DNA of 35,906 bases, taken from NCBI RefSeq assembly GCF_006483445.1, contig NZ_PPPT01000174.1, positions 1 to 35,906 on the forward strand. The letters are read 5' to 3'. A program made the translations under genes and the position numbers. The stretch comes from Bradyrhizobium guangdongense. GTDB taxonomy: Bacteria > Pseudomonadota > Alphaproteobacteria > Rhizobiales > Xanthobacteraceae. This document shows, in pieces, positions 13,888 through 21,156 of the stretch. Below the pieces are notes generated by a model. That model saw only the letters and a program-made list of their open reading frames with translations, was not told the DNA's origin and ran no database searches. How positions within the stretch are numbered: the stretch's first letter is position 1; each line of letters opens with the position of its first letter.

Positions 13888-13962
13888 GCTGCCATCGTCT
13901 AGCGGTCAGGATAGCCGGTTTTCAACCGGTCGACGCGGGTTCGATTCCCGCTGGCAGTACCA
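13888..13962 (+). tRNA. tRNA-Glu(TTC)
   Basis: Acceptor GCTGCCA/TGGCAGT with a G1-T72 wobble, A73 and CCA. The TCGTCTAG D-arm start is typical of Glu. Anticodon arm GCCGG-TTTTCAA-CCGGT gives TTC. T-arm GCGGG-TTCGATT-CCCGC is perfect. Confidence 0.92.
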
Positions 13963-13969
13963 ATTTCAT

Positions 13970-14046
13970 CTTCCCGTAGCTCAACTGGACGAGTAGCGCG
14001 CTACGAACGCGAAGGCATGCAGGTTCGAGTCCTGCCGGGAAGGCCA
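13970..14046 (+). tRNA. tRNA-Arg(ACG)
   Basis: Acceptor CTTCCCG/CGGGAAG is perfect, with G73 and CCA. D-arm GCTC/GAGT. Anticodon arm GCGCG-CTACGAA-CGCGA (outer pair open) gives ACG, the A34 target of TadA deamination. T-arm GCAGG-TTCGAGT-CCTGC is identical to that of the Arg(CCG) gene in this array. Confidence 0.9.
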
Positions 14047-14051
14047 ATCAT

Positions 14052-14130
14052 CAGCGCGTAGGGGAGCCTGGCCGTCCCCACCTGCCTTGGAAGCAGGGGA
14101 TCGGTGGTTCGAATCCACCCACGCTGACCA
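14052..14130 (+). tRNA. tRNA-Pro(TGG)
   Basis: Acceptor CAGCGCG/CACGCTG with one C-A mismatch; C1-G72 and A73 are as in Pro tRNAs, and CCA is present. The AGCCTGG D-loop is typical of Pro, but the D-stem is replaced by GGGG/CCCC. Anticodon arm CCTGC-CTTGGAA-GCAGG gives TGG. T-arm GGTGG-TTCGAAT-CCACC is perfect. Confidence 0.88.
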
Positions 14131-14134
14131 TTCT

Positions 14135-14208
14135 CGCGCGCTGGCCGATCGGTGAGGTGACGGATTCTGAATCCGTTGAGACAGGTTCGATTCCTGTGCG
14201 CGCAGCCA
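14135..14208 (+). tRNA. tRNA-Gln(CTG)
   Basis: Acceptor CGCGCGC/GCGCGCA leaves C1-A72 unpaired; G73 and CCA are present. D-arm GCC/GGT. Anticodon arm ACGGA-TTCTGAA-TCCGT gives CTG. T-arm ACAGG-TTCGATT-CCTGT is perfect. An open first pair is favourable for glutaminyl-tRNA synthetase and is also an initiator-like feature. Confidence 0.87.
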
Positions 14209-14212
14209 ATCT

Positions 14213-14287
14213 GGTCCCGTGGCGAAACAGGAACGCGGCGGTCTGCAAAACCGCCATGAGCCGGGACGGCACCGGCCAGGACATCCA
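14213..14287 (+). tRNA. tRNA-Cys(GCA) with replaced T-loop
   Basis: Anticodon arm GCGGT-CTGCAAA-ACCGC gives GCA, and the discriminator is T73, the main cysteine identity element; CCA is present. D-arm GCG-AAACAGGAA-CGC. Acceptor GGTCCCG/CAGGACA has two mismatches. T-stem GCCGG/CCGGC is perfect, but the loop is GACGGCA instead of TTCRANN. Either decaying or structurally unusual. Confidence 0.68.
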
Positions 14288-14311
14288 ACACGCCGGATCG
14301 CGATTGGAATT

Positions 14312-14398
14312 GGAGGGTTGGCCGAGCGGCAAGGCAACGCAGTGCTAACGCGTCGAGTCCTTCGGGATGCACAGGTTCGATCCCTGTACTCTCCGCCA
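14312..14398 (+). tRNA. tRNA-Ser(GCT)
   Basis: 87 nt class II tRNA. Acceptor GGAGGGT/ACTCTCC with one wobble, G73 and CCA. D-arm GCC-GAGCGGCAA-GGC. Anticodon arm ACGCA-GTGCTAA-CGCGT (inner pair A-C) gives GCT. A variable arm of about 17 nt contains CC-TTC-GG. T-arm ACAGG-TTCGATC-CCTGT is perfect. Confidence 0.92.
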
Positions 14399-14423
14399 AT
14401 CAATCGTTTCGGCACTTCGTTCT

Positions 14424-14498
14424 CGCGGGGCCTCGGCAGGGAAGGGGCCGGCTCTCATAAGGCTGGAGTGGCGGGTTCGACCCCCGTACCCGCGACCA
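14424..14498 (+). tRNA. tRNA(CAT), Met or Ile2, with initiator-like 5' acceptor
   Basis: 5' acceptor CGCGGGG equals that of E. coli initiator tRNA, but the 3' strand ACCCGCG pairs C1 with G72 and leaves G7-A66 open. A73 and CCA are present. Anticodon arm CGGCT-CTCATAA-GGCTG gives CAT. T-arm GCGGG-TTCGACC-CCCGT. Without modification data, Met and lysidine-type Ile cannot be separated. Confidence 0.82.
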
Positions 14499-14547
14499 TC
14501 TTTACGTTGTCTGCACCGAGTGCCACCGGTGCCGGCGATCACTCTCT

Positions 14548-14622
14548 CCTGATTTCGTTCAATGGCAGGATGCTCGGTTGTGGACCGGGAGACGCGGAGT
14601 TCGAATCTCCCAATCAGGACCA
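14548..14622 (+). tRNA. tRNA-His(GTG) lacking the G-1 element
   Basis: Acceptor CCTGATT/AATCAGG is perfect, with A73 and CCA. Anticodon arm CTCGG-TTGTGGA-CCGGG gives GTG. T-arm CGGAG-TTCGAAT-CTCCC has the outer pair open. Bacterial tRNA-His normally has an extra 5' G-1 paired with C73. Here the preceding base is T and the discriminator is A. Confidence 0.82.
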
Positions 14623-14625
14623 TTT

Positions 14626-14700
14626 ACCGGTTTAGTTCAGTGGCAGAACGCGGGCCTCCAAAACCCGATGTCGACTGTTCGATTCAGTCAGCCGGTGCCA
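14626..14700 (+). tRNA. tRNA-Trp(CCA)
   Basis: Acceptor ACCGGTT/AGCCGGT with one wobble, G73 (Trp identity) and CCA. D-arm GTTC/GAAC. Anticodon arm CGGGC-CTCCAAA-ACCCG (inner C-A) gives CCA. T-arm GACTG-TTCGATT-CAGTC is perfect. Last unit of the array. Confidence 0.9.
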
Positions 14701-15012
14701 ACTTCCTAAGAAGTGATTTCCGCTTCCAATTCATGCCCATATGGCCCTCAAAGGCCGGTGGGAGTCCGTTGGGCCGGATGTTCTTCAATCGGTGAGAAGA
14801 CTGCATGGGCCCGACGTGTGCACCGGGAGATCAGAAACATCTTGTGACGGCCAATGCGGTTAAGCGAGGGCCGCAATCTCGGTTGCTGGCGGCCAACGCC
14901 CGCGAAATTAATTGCTTCTGCATTGCGGCGTCGCTTCCTAGGGTCGGTACGTGCTTGACGAATTCCAGCGTCCGCACGAGCACGATCATGCCGGAAGGAG
15001 GCGACTACGATC
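14701..15012. other. Intergenic region between tRNA array and desaturase
   Basis: 312 nt. A small hairpin ACTTC-CTAA-GAAGT follows the last tRNA at 14701-14714 but has no T-tract. Toward the 3' end, AAGGAGG at 14995-15001 is the ribosome-binding site of the desaturase. No further tRNA, ORF or convincing promoter was recognised. Confidence 0.4.
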
Positions 15013-15972
15013 ATGAGTAACGCGATCACTGCCACCGGAGAAAAGCCGCTGACTCCGGCTATGCTGCGCGAGTTGTCCGTGCGGTCCGATTGGCAAGGCC
15101 TGGTCCGTGCGGCCAGCCACTACGGCGTCATCGGCGTTGTGGGCGCGCTGATCTGGCTGGTCTCGTCGCGATATGGTCTCGTCTGGGCGTTGCCGCTGGT
15201 CGTCGTCCAAGGCTACTTCGTCGCATTCCTGTTCATGGTGGTCCACGAGACCGCCCACAAGACGGCGTTTCGCAGCCGTGCGCTCAATCTCGCCTTCGGT
15301 CATCTCTCCTCGTTCGCGGTCGGCTTGCCTTACGAATACTACTGCCTGTTCCACTGGGATCATCATCGCTATACGCAGGATCCAGAGAGGGATCCGGAAC
15401 TGCTGTCGGTTCCGATCCCGACCTCGGACGCGCAACTGCTGATCGTCTACAGCGGCTTGCGGCAGGTTGCCTTCCGGGTGCGGCTTATGCTTCGTCATGC
15501 GTTGACCGGAAACGCCACGTCGCCCTGGATTCCGGAAAGCAAACGCCACATTGTCGTGACGGAAGCGCGCCTCCACCTGGCGGGCTACGTCGCGCTGCTG
15601 CTGGCATCGGTCGCGCTGCACACCTTGATCCTGTTGTGGGTCTGGGTCGTCCCCGTGATCGTCGGTCAATTGTTTCTGCGTCCGTATCTCCTTGCCGAAC
15701 ACACCGGTTGCGATCGCACGCGCAGCGCCTTCCAGAATACCCGCACCACCTATACCGCCATGTTCGTGCGCTGGTTTGCATGGAATATGCCCTATCATGT
15801 CGAACACCATGCCTATCCTTCGATTCCATTTCATGCGCTGCCGAAACTGAACCGGATCGTCGCCGATCAGATCGTCTACCGGGGTCCGGGCTACGTCACA
15901 GTGACGCGGCAGACATGGGCCTGGTTTCGCCGCGCACGCAACGGCATCGAAAGTCCGATCGGTTCTGATTGA
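15013..15972 (+). CDS. Membrane fatty-acid desaturase family protein
   Basis: 319 aa. All three histidine boxes of the membrane di-iron desaturase/hydroxylase superfamily are present: HETAH (78-82), HWDHH (114-118) and HVEHH (262-266), with an additional His at 230 (AEHTG). Hydrophobic segments at about 38-72, 92-105, 188-222 and 250-260 fit four or more membrane spans. It should use O2 and electrons to desaturate or hydroxylate a lipid-like substrate at the cytoplasmic membrane; the exact substrate is not visible. The ribosome-binding site AAGGAGG lies 11 nt before the ATG. It stands alone, 312 nt after the tRNA array and 236 nt before an ABC operon. Confidence 0.9.
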   Translation: MSNAITATGEKPLTPAMLRELSVRSDWQGLVRAASHYGVIGVVGALIWLVSSRYGLVWALPLVVVQGYFVAFLFMVVHETAHKTAFRSRALNLAFGHLSSFAVGLPYEYYCLFHWDHHRYTQDPERDPELLSVPIPTSDAQLLIVYSGLRQVAFRVRLMLRHALTGNATSPWIPESKRHIVVTEARLHLAGYVALLLASVALHTLILLWVWVVPVIVGQLFLRPYLLAEHTGCDRTRSAFQNTRTTYTAMFVRWFAWNMPYHVEHHAYPSIPFHALPKLNRIVADQIVYRGPGYVTVTRQTWAWFRRARNGIESPIGSD

Positions 15973-16208
15973 ATCGGGATCAGGGCTTGGCGAAAGCCAG
16001 CAGGGTGCCATTGCCTCAGCCACGATGCGCCCAAGGTGTGAGCAGCTTGATGAATTTGTTACCCCGGTCGCAGTCGGGAGCTGGTCTGCTTGCTCAAAAT
16101 TTGGACAGCGTCGAGCCTTGTCGATTAATTGCTTCACGCTCTCCCGTCTTGAGACGACGCTCTCGTCACGGTCGATCACTCCGGTCGCCGGCATTACAGG
16201 GGTTTGGC

Positions 16209-17207
16209 ATGCGATCAACAACCGCTCTTCGCTCTGCCGTGTTCGTGCTCACTGCGTCCATGCTGTTTGCGACGCCTCAGCGCGCGACCGCCGAGGAACT
16301 GCTGAAGGCGCGGCTTGCCCAGAATCTTGGGCCGATCTCGGGACTGGCGATTGTCGCCAATGTGAAGGGCATTTTCGCCAGGCAGGGGCTCGACATCTCG
16401 GTCTCCAATTTCACCAGCGGGAAGCAGTGCCTCGATACGGTGCTTGGGGGAGGGGCGGATTTCGCGACAACCGCCGAGGCGCCGGTCACGGCGGCCGCAA
16501 TGGCGCAACAGCCGATCGCCTTCGTGGCGGGGATGGAATATTCGGATCTCAAGACCATGACCGCGGCTTCTGCCGGGATCAAGACGAAGGCCGATCTGCG
16601 TGGCAAGCGCGTAGCCTTTACGGCCGGAACCGGCAGCGAAGTTTACACGTCGGTCTTGTTGAAGGCGGCGGGCCTGTCGTCGAAGGACGTGACGCTCGTC
16701 AACCTGCGACCTCAGGAGATGCTGCCCGCCATGGCGGCCGGCAGCATCGACGCGTTCGATACCTGGGAGCCGCACGTCTCGAATGCGAAGAAGGCTCTTG
16801 GCGAAGGTGCGATCCCGCTTGATACCAAAGGTCTCTACTCGGAGACCTTCAACATCGTCGTGACGCAGTCCTACCTTGCGGCCAACCCGGCGATCGTCAG
16901 CAAGTTCCTGGCGTCCCTCATCGAAGCCGAGGGCTGGCTCAAGGCGCATCCGGATGAAGCGATCGACGTCATCGCCACAGCGACGGGGATGAAACGCGAT
17001 GAATTGGCTTCGATCTGGCCAGACTATATCTACCATGTGCGCCTCGACGACCGGATTCTCACGACCCTGAAAACCCACGCCGCCTGGCGGCTCGAGACCG
17101 GCAATCATCCTCCCGGAGCGAGCATGCCCGATTTCTCGAAAGTCCTGGTGACGGCGCCGCTGAAGGCGCTCGATCCGGCTCGCGTCACACTGGATGCGCG
17201 CCCGTGA
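16209..17207 (+). CDS. ABC transporter substrate-binding protein, NitT/TauT (aliphatic sulfonate/nitrate/taurine-like) type
   Basis: 332 aa from ATG 16209, chosen because it starts a signal peptide (MRSTTALRS, hydrophobic core, cleavage near ATAEE at residue 29). The type II binding fold of the SsuA/TauA family follows: LAIVANVKGIFARQGLDISV, GADFATTAEAP, LRGKRVAF, GSIDAFDTWEPH. It delivers a small organic solute to the permease and ATPase encoded directly downstream. The frame is open upstream to 15969, but that part has no signal-like features. Its stop overlaps the GTG start of the permease. Confidence 0.93.
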   Translation: MRSTTALRSAVFVLTASMLFATPQRATAEELLKARLAQNLGPISGLAIVANVKGIFARQGLDISVSNFTSGKQCLDTVLGGGADFATTAEAPVTAAAMAQQPIAFVAGMEYSDLKTMTAASAGIKTKADLRGKRVAFTAGTGSEVYTSVLLKAAGLSSKDVTLVNLRPQEMLPAMAAGSIDAFDTWEPHVSNAKKALGEGAIPLDTKGLYSETFNIVVTQSYLAANPAIVSKFLASLIEAEGWLKAHPDEAIDVIATATGMKRDELASIWPDYIYHVRLDDRILTTLKTHAAWRLETGNHPPGASMPDFSKVLVTAPLKALDPARVTLDARP

Positions 17208-17983
17208 GCGGCGGAGGACGCAGCAGCGCGAGTGCGACCGCACGGCTGAGCGTACTGGTCGCCGTCCTCTCCGTGCCCGCCTTCACGGGCGTGTGGGAGT
17301 TGGTTGCGCGCTCCGGCATCGTGAACGCCGTGCTGTTTCCGCCGCCCTCGACCGTCGCTGTCGCCATTCTCGAGTGGATTCGCAGCGGACAATTCTTCGC
17401 CGACCTGACGGCGAGCCTTTCGCGCGTGGTCGCGGGATTTGCGATCGGGGCGGCGGGCGGGATCGTGCTCGGCGTCCTGACGGGCCGGTTCCGGCTGGTG
17501 TCCAGCCTGCTTTCACCCTTGTTTCACATCCTGCGTCCAATTCCTCCCGTCGCTTTCGTGCCTATCGTCATCCTCTGGTTCGGCCTCTCGGAGACAGGCA
17601 AGCTTTTCCTGGTCGTTTGGGGCGTGTTCTTCACGGTATGGCTTGCGACCCACATCGGGGTGCAGAAAGTCGATCGCGGACTTATCCGTGCCGCGCAGAT
17701 GCTCGGCACGCCGCAGCCGCAGATGCTGTGGGAGATCGTCCTTCTTGGCGCGCTGCCCTATATCACGGTCGGTCTTCGGACCGCGGTGAGCATCTCCTTC
17801 TACACACTGGTCGCCGCCGAGTTGGCGGGAGCGTTCGCCGGCATCGTCTACCGAATCGAAATTGCGCAACAGAACATGCAAACGGGTCAGGTCATGGGCG
17901 GGTTGGCGGCTCTCGGGTTGCTGTCCTTTGTCGCCGACCGTGCCTTCGCGACGCTTGCCGAACGTGCCGTGTGGTGGCGATGA
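17204..17983 (+). CDS. ABC transporter permease, NitT/TauT type
   Basis: 259 aa, with GTG 17204 overlapping the binding-protein stop (GTGA). About six transmembrane helices are visible. The EAA-type cytoplasmic loop for ATPase contact is visible around residues 163-182 (RAAQMLGTPQPQMLWEIVL). It is a BPD_transp_1 inner-membrane subunit that probably forms a homodimer. The stop overlaps the ATG of the ATPase gene (ATGA), so the three genes form a tightly coupled operon. Substrate probably a sulfonate, nitrate, cyanate or other small nitrogen/sulfur compound (family knowledge only). Confidence 0.92.
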   Translation: MSGGGRSSASATARLSVLVAVLSVPAFTGVWELVARSGIVNAVLFPPPSTVAVAILEWIRSGQFFADLTASLSRVVAGFAIGAAGGIVLGVLTGRFRLVSSLLSPLFHILRPIPPVAFVPIVILWFGLSETGKLFLVVWGVFFTVWLATHIGVQKVDRGLIRAAQMLGTPQPQMLWEIVLLGALPYITVGLRTAVSISFYTLVAAELAGAFAGIVYRIEIAQQNMQTGQVMGGLAALGLLSFVADRAFATLAERAVWWR

Positions 17984-18846
17984 CCAAAAGCCTGCTTCGT
18001 CCGGACCAGCCGCTCAGGCTCGTGGATACGTTCCCGCCGTCCGCCCCGGCGCATCAGGCGATCATCCGGGTCGAGGATTTGAGCATCGTCTTCGATGCGC
18101 CGAGCGGACAGGTCATCGCGGTCGATCGCGTGTCCCTGACGGTCGTGCAAGGAGAATTCGTCTCGATCGTCGGTCCATCCGGCTGCGGCAAGTCCACGCT
18201 CCTGAATGCGATGGCCGGCCTCGAGCGGCCGTTCGAAGGCCAGGTGCTGATCGCCGGTGAAGCGATGCGCGTGCCACGGCCCGAGATCGGGATGGTCTTC
18301 CAGCAGCCACATCTGTTTCCGTGGAAATCGGTGCGCAGGAACATCGCGCACGGGCCGCGCGCCCTCGGCAAGCCGAAAGCGGAGGCGCTGCGGATTGCCG
18401 ACGAACTCATCGAGATGATCGGGCTGACCAGATTTGCGTCGGCATATCCGCACACGCTATCGGGAGGTATGCAACAGCGGGTTGCGATTGCCCGTGCGCT
18501 CGCCAATCAGCCGCGCGTGCTGTTGATGGACGAGCCCTTCGGAGCGCTGGATGCGCAGACCCGGGCGGTCATGCAAGACAATCTGCTCGAGCTCCGCGAG
18601 CGGATCAACGCAACAATCGTCTTCGTCACACACGACATCGATGAAGCGATCCTGCTCTCTGACCGTGTGCTGATCATGAGCGCGGGACCTGGCCGCATCC
18701 TCAGGGATCTCCAGGTGAGCCTGCCGCGACCGCGCTCCAGCGCCATCGTTGCGGACGCGGCCTATCTCGCCCTCAAGCGGGATTGCCTTGACCTGATCCG
18801 CTCGGAAGGCCGCCGGGCCTTCGAGCAAATGGAAGTCAAGGCATAG
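17980..18846 (+). CDS. ABC transporter ATP-binding protein, NitT/TauT type
   Basis: 288 aa. Walker A GPSGCGKST, Q-loop QQPHLFPW, signature LSGGMQQR, Walker B VLLMDEPFGALD and the switch His (VTHDIDEA) are all present. It is the energising subunit for the preceding permease. An extension of about 30 residues precedes the nucleotide-binding domain. Translation is coupled to the permease through ATGA. A longer frame upstream lies inside the permease gene and is not used. Confidence 0.95.
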   Translation: MTKSLLRPDQPLRLVDTFPPSAPAHQAIIRVEDLSIVFDAPSGQVIAVDRVSLTVVQGEFVSIVGPSGCGKSTLLNAMAGLERPFEGQVLIAGEAMRVPRPEIGMVFQQPHLFPWKSVRRNIAHGPRALGKPKAEALRIADELIEMIGLTRFASAYPHTLSGGMQQRVAIARALANQPRVLLMDEPFGALDAQTRAVMQDNLLELRERINATIVFVTHDIDEAILLSDRVLIMSAGPGRILRDLQVSLPRPRSSAIVADAAYLALKRDCLDLIRSEGRRAFEQMEVKA

Positions 18847-18913
18847 GCGCCCGACGACAGCTCTGGCATGGCTCTTGAATGGTTTTCCCTTGCGGCGGCA
18901 AGGGAGCGAGCAG

Positions 18914-19639
18914 ATGTCAGCGGCAAGTCTCAGGAATACGACTGGCATCATGTTGGCGGGATCGGATGCTCTGGTCGGGGCGCTGCCCAGTCTGCTGGAT
19001 CCGTTGTGTGAGGCTGACCGGCGGCGTGTCCTCGCCATTGGCCGCGAGGAGGTCTTGCCGGCAGGCAAGCATGTCTGGCGTCAGGGCGATTTGCAGAACG
19101 GCATTTATCTGATCGAGGAGGGGCGTATTCGCAGCTACTATGCGGCGCCTTCCGGACGCGAGGTGACGCTGGCCTACTGGTTCGCCGGCAATTTCGTCGG
19201 CGGCCCGGATCTGTTCGGTAGTGGTGCCCACGTATGGTCTTCGGTTGCGGTGGAACGGAGCCGGGTGACGTTCCTGCCCGGCCCGGCCCTGCGCACGCTG
19301 GCGCTTCAATCGGCCAGCATCGCGGTCGCGCTGCTGGATGCGCTCGCCTTCAAGGCGCGGTGCTACTCGGCCATGGCGCAGATGCTGGGGACCCGCTCGG
19401 TGACCGAGCGGTTGCATCGCCTGCTGGTCTTCCTCTCGAAGATCTACGGCTCGCCGCAGGGCCGCGAGATCGTGATCGGGATCCCGTTCACGCATGGTGA
19501 TCTCGCCAATCTGATCGGCTCAACCCGCCAATGGGTGACGGTGCAGCTTTCCCGCATGCAGGCGAGGGGCATCATCCGTTATCACCGGGGCCTGATTGTG
19601 ATCCTCAATCTGCGCGCTCTCGATCTCGAAGTCGTCTAG
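18914..19639 (+). CDS. Crp/Fnr-family transcriptional regulator
   Basis: 241 aa from ATG 18914, preceded by GGGAG; an ATG at 18875 is possible but has a poorer context. Residues about 20-140 are a cyclic-nucleotide-type beta barrel (GKHVWRQGDLQNGIYLIEEGRI). Residues about 160-235 are a winged helix with the recognition region THGDLANLIGSTRQWVTVQLSRMQARGII. No Fnr-type N-terminal Cys cluster is seen, so it is not an oxygen-sensing Fnr. It follows the NitT/TauT operon by 67 nt on the same strand and may regulate it (inference). Confidence 0.9.
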   Translation: MSAASLRNTTGIMLAGSDALVGALPSLLDPLCEADRRRVLAIGREEVLPAGKHVWRQGDLQNGIYLIEEGRIRSYYAAPSGREVTLAYWFAGNFVGGPDLFGSGAHVWSSVAVERSRVTFLPGPALRTLALQSASIAVALLDALAFKARCYSAMAQMLGTRSVTERLHRLLVFLSKIYGSPQGREIVIGIPFTHGDLANLIGSTRQWVTVQLSRMQARGIIRYHRGLIVILNLRALDLEVV

Positions 19640-19686
19640 AGCATGACGGGATCAAGTCCGCTTGCGAACCGCGCAGACGGTGCGCT

Positions 19687-19719
19687 CCCTCTCCCGCTTG
19701 CGGGGGAGGGTTGGGGAGG
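19687..19719. repeat. Extragenic palindromic repeat of Bradyrhizobium/Rhodopseudomonas type
   Basis: CCCTCTCCCGC (19687-19697) and GCGGGGGAGGG (19700-19710) form an 11-bp inverted repeat around TT, followed by TTGGGGAGG. This sequence type is widely repeated between genes in Bradyrhizobiaceae. It sits between the convergent crp-type and amidase genes, where it could act as a bidirectional transcription stop. Confidence 0.7.
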
Positions 19720-19773
19720 CGGTGTCTCCAGAATCGAGACTCTCCATGTGGAGCGACCTAACGCCATCGCGTC

Positions 19774-21156
19774 TCAGAACCTCGCCTTCGGATATACCTT
19801 GAGATCGAACAGTCCGGTCTTCGCATCGGGCAGCCATCGCTCGGCAAGGTCGAGAAGCGCATGGTCACGCCATGCCGGCGCCAGCAAGGTGATGCCCATC
19901 GGCATGCCGTTGCCGAGCGTTGCGTTTGGAACGGCCACCGCGCACAAGTCCAGGAGATTGGCAAAATAGGAGTAGTAACCGAGGCGGCTGTTGAGCGTGA
20001 TGGGATCTTCCATCATCTCCGCGATCGTGAAGGGGCGTGGCGCGGTCGGTACCACCAGGACATCGATCTTCTCGAAAAGCGATTGGATCTGGCGTCGCAG
20101 CTTCAGAAGTCGATGTTGCGCGGCGAACGCATCTGTTGCGGAAAACCGGGCAGCTGCGCCGAGTACGTTGCGGATGACGTCAAGCAGGTTTCCATGATCG
20201 ATGTCGAGGAGCTTGCTGATCGCCGCATGACGCTCGGCAATCCAGGGCCCGGAAAACAGCAGGTCACCGGCTTCGGCGAAAGGCGCGAAGTCGATTTGCC
20301 TGGCTTGGCCTCCCAGTCCCGAAAGCCTCATGCAGGCCTGCCCGTAAAGGTCATTGCATTCCGCCATGCCGAATAAATTCAGATGATCGCCAGCGACCTG
20401 GCCGAACCGGAATTTGCGAGGAAATGGCGAGGACGAGGCAATCCGTTGGCGGCTATGGGGATCGCTGTCGTCGAATCCTTCGATCAAGGCGAGCAGAATA
20501 CGACCCTCGGCAATGGAATTACAGAAAATCGAGGGGCAATCGAGTGTCGGACAGTTCGGCACGAGCCCCCGGGACGAGACGAGGCCGACGGTTGGCTTGA
20601 TCCCGATGATCCCGTTGAAGCCTGCGGGAATCCGGCCCGAGCCACCCGTATCTGTGCCGAGCGCGAAGGCAACATGGCCGGATGCGACGGCAGCAGCCGA
20701 ACCGGAGCTCGAACCCCCGGAGACAAAGAGATCGTTGGCCGCGCTGGAACAGGCGCCATAGGGCGAGCGGGTGCCGGACAGTCCGGTTGCGAATTGATCC
20801 AGGTTGGTTTTGCCGAGACAGATCGCACCAGCGGCCGTCAATCTCTCGACGCATCTGGCCGATTGCGCAGCCACATATGCGAATGACGGACAGGCTGCCG
20901 TCGTCGGCATGTCCTCGACGTCGATATTGTCCTTGACGCCGAATGGCACGCCAAGGAGCGGCAGGACTTCACCGGCCGCCGCTCGCCGCACGAGGGTATC
21001 GGCCTCGGCCAGCGCTTCTTCCATGGGCCGTACATGTATCCAGCAGTTGCGGTGCCGGTCCCGCTCGATGCGCCCATAGGCGGTTGTAATGATGGAGGCT
21101 AACTCGGCAGGCGAACGATGAGGCCGACTCTGCGCGGATAAGATAGCTTGCGGCAC
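19774..21156 (-). CDS. Amidase-signature hydrolase, related to the amidase half of allophanate hydrolase
   Basis: 460 aa from GTG 21156, which has an AGGAG ribosome-binding site 9 nt upstream. The frame stays open to 21597, but that part is not protein-like. The amidase-signature triad is present: Lys75 (GVKDNID), cis-Ser149 (SGGSSSGSAAAV) and nucleophile Ser173 (GTDTGGSGRIPAGF). Sequence style matches AtzF/DUR1,2-type allophanate hydrolases, but the second C-terminal domain of full-length AtzF (about 600 aa) is absent. It probably hydrolyses a small amide, releasing ammonia. It lies between the NitT/TauT importer and the acid-sugar cluster, convergent to the former and divergent from the latter. 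Confidence 0.9.
   Translation of the reverse strand: MPQAILSAQSRPHRSPAELASIITTAYGRIERDRHRNCWIHVRPMEEALAEADTLVRRAAAGEVLPLLGVPFGVKDNIDVEDMPTTAACPSFAYVAAQSARCVERLTAAGAICLGKTNLDQFATGLSGTRSPYGACSSAANDLFVSGGSSSGSAAAVASGHVAFALGTDTGGSGRIPAGFNGIIGIKPTVGLVSSRGLVPNCPTLDCPSIFCNSIAEGRILLALIEGFDDSDPHSRQRIASSSPFPRKFRFGQVAGDHLNLFGMAECNDLYGQACMRLSGLGGQARQIDFAPFAEAGDLLFSGPWIAERHAAISKLLDIDHGNLLDVIRNVLGAAARFSATDAFAAQHRLLKLRRQIQSLFEKIDVLVVPTAPRPFTIAEMMEDPITLNSRLGYYSYFANLLDLCAVAVPNATLGNGMPMGITLLAPAWRDHALLDLAERWLPDAKTGLFDLKVYPKARF

Larger units (their letters stand above)
12148..14700 (+). other. tRNA array: 21 tRNA genes, one tRNA remnant and an embedded HNH nuclease gene
   Basis: Complete cloverleaf-capable units follow each other on the plus strand with spacers mostly of 3-15 nt. 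All carry a templated CCA. By anticodon the order is: Leu-TAG, Val-TAC, Val-GAC, Ile-GAT, Lys-CTT, Leu-GAG, Asp-GTC, remnant, HNH gene, Arg-CCG, Gly-GCC, Phe-GAA, Ala-TGC, Asn-GTT, Glu-TTC, Arg-ACG, Pro-TGG, Gln-CTG, Cys-GCA, Ser-GCT, Met-CAT, His-GTG, Trp-CCA. Eighteen amino acids are represented; Thr and an intact Tyr are missing. Similar arrays are known on phages, plasmids and integrative elements (for example in Acidithiobacillus and mycobacteria). A possible -35 TTGATT at 12110-12115 precedes the first tRNA without a good -10. Confidence 0.88.

Noticed and set aside
14219..14635. 138-residue plus-strand frame over tRNAs Cys to His
   Set aside because: The sequence is fully explained by five tRNA genes; no start signal or protein-like composition.
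12148..14700. Array considered as a CRISPR or tandem-repeat locus because of regularly spaced TTCGA motifs
   Set aside because: The recurring motif is the tRNA T-loop. Units differ in sequence and fold as cloverleaves, so there are no direct repeats with spacers.
15973..16208. Possible N-terminal extension of the NitT/TauT binding protein from 15969
   Set aside because: It would place about 80 residues before an obvious signal peptide. This stretch is better read as the promoter region.
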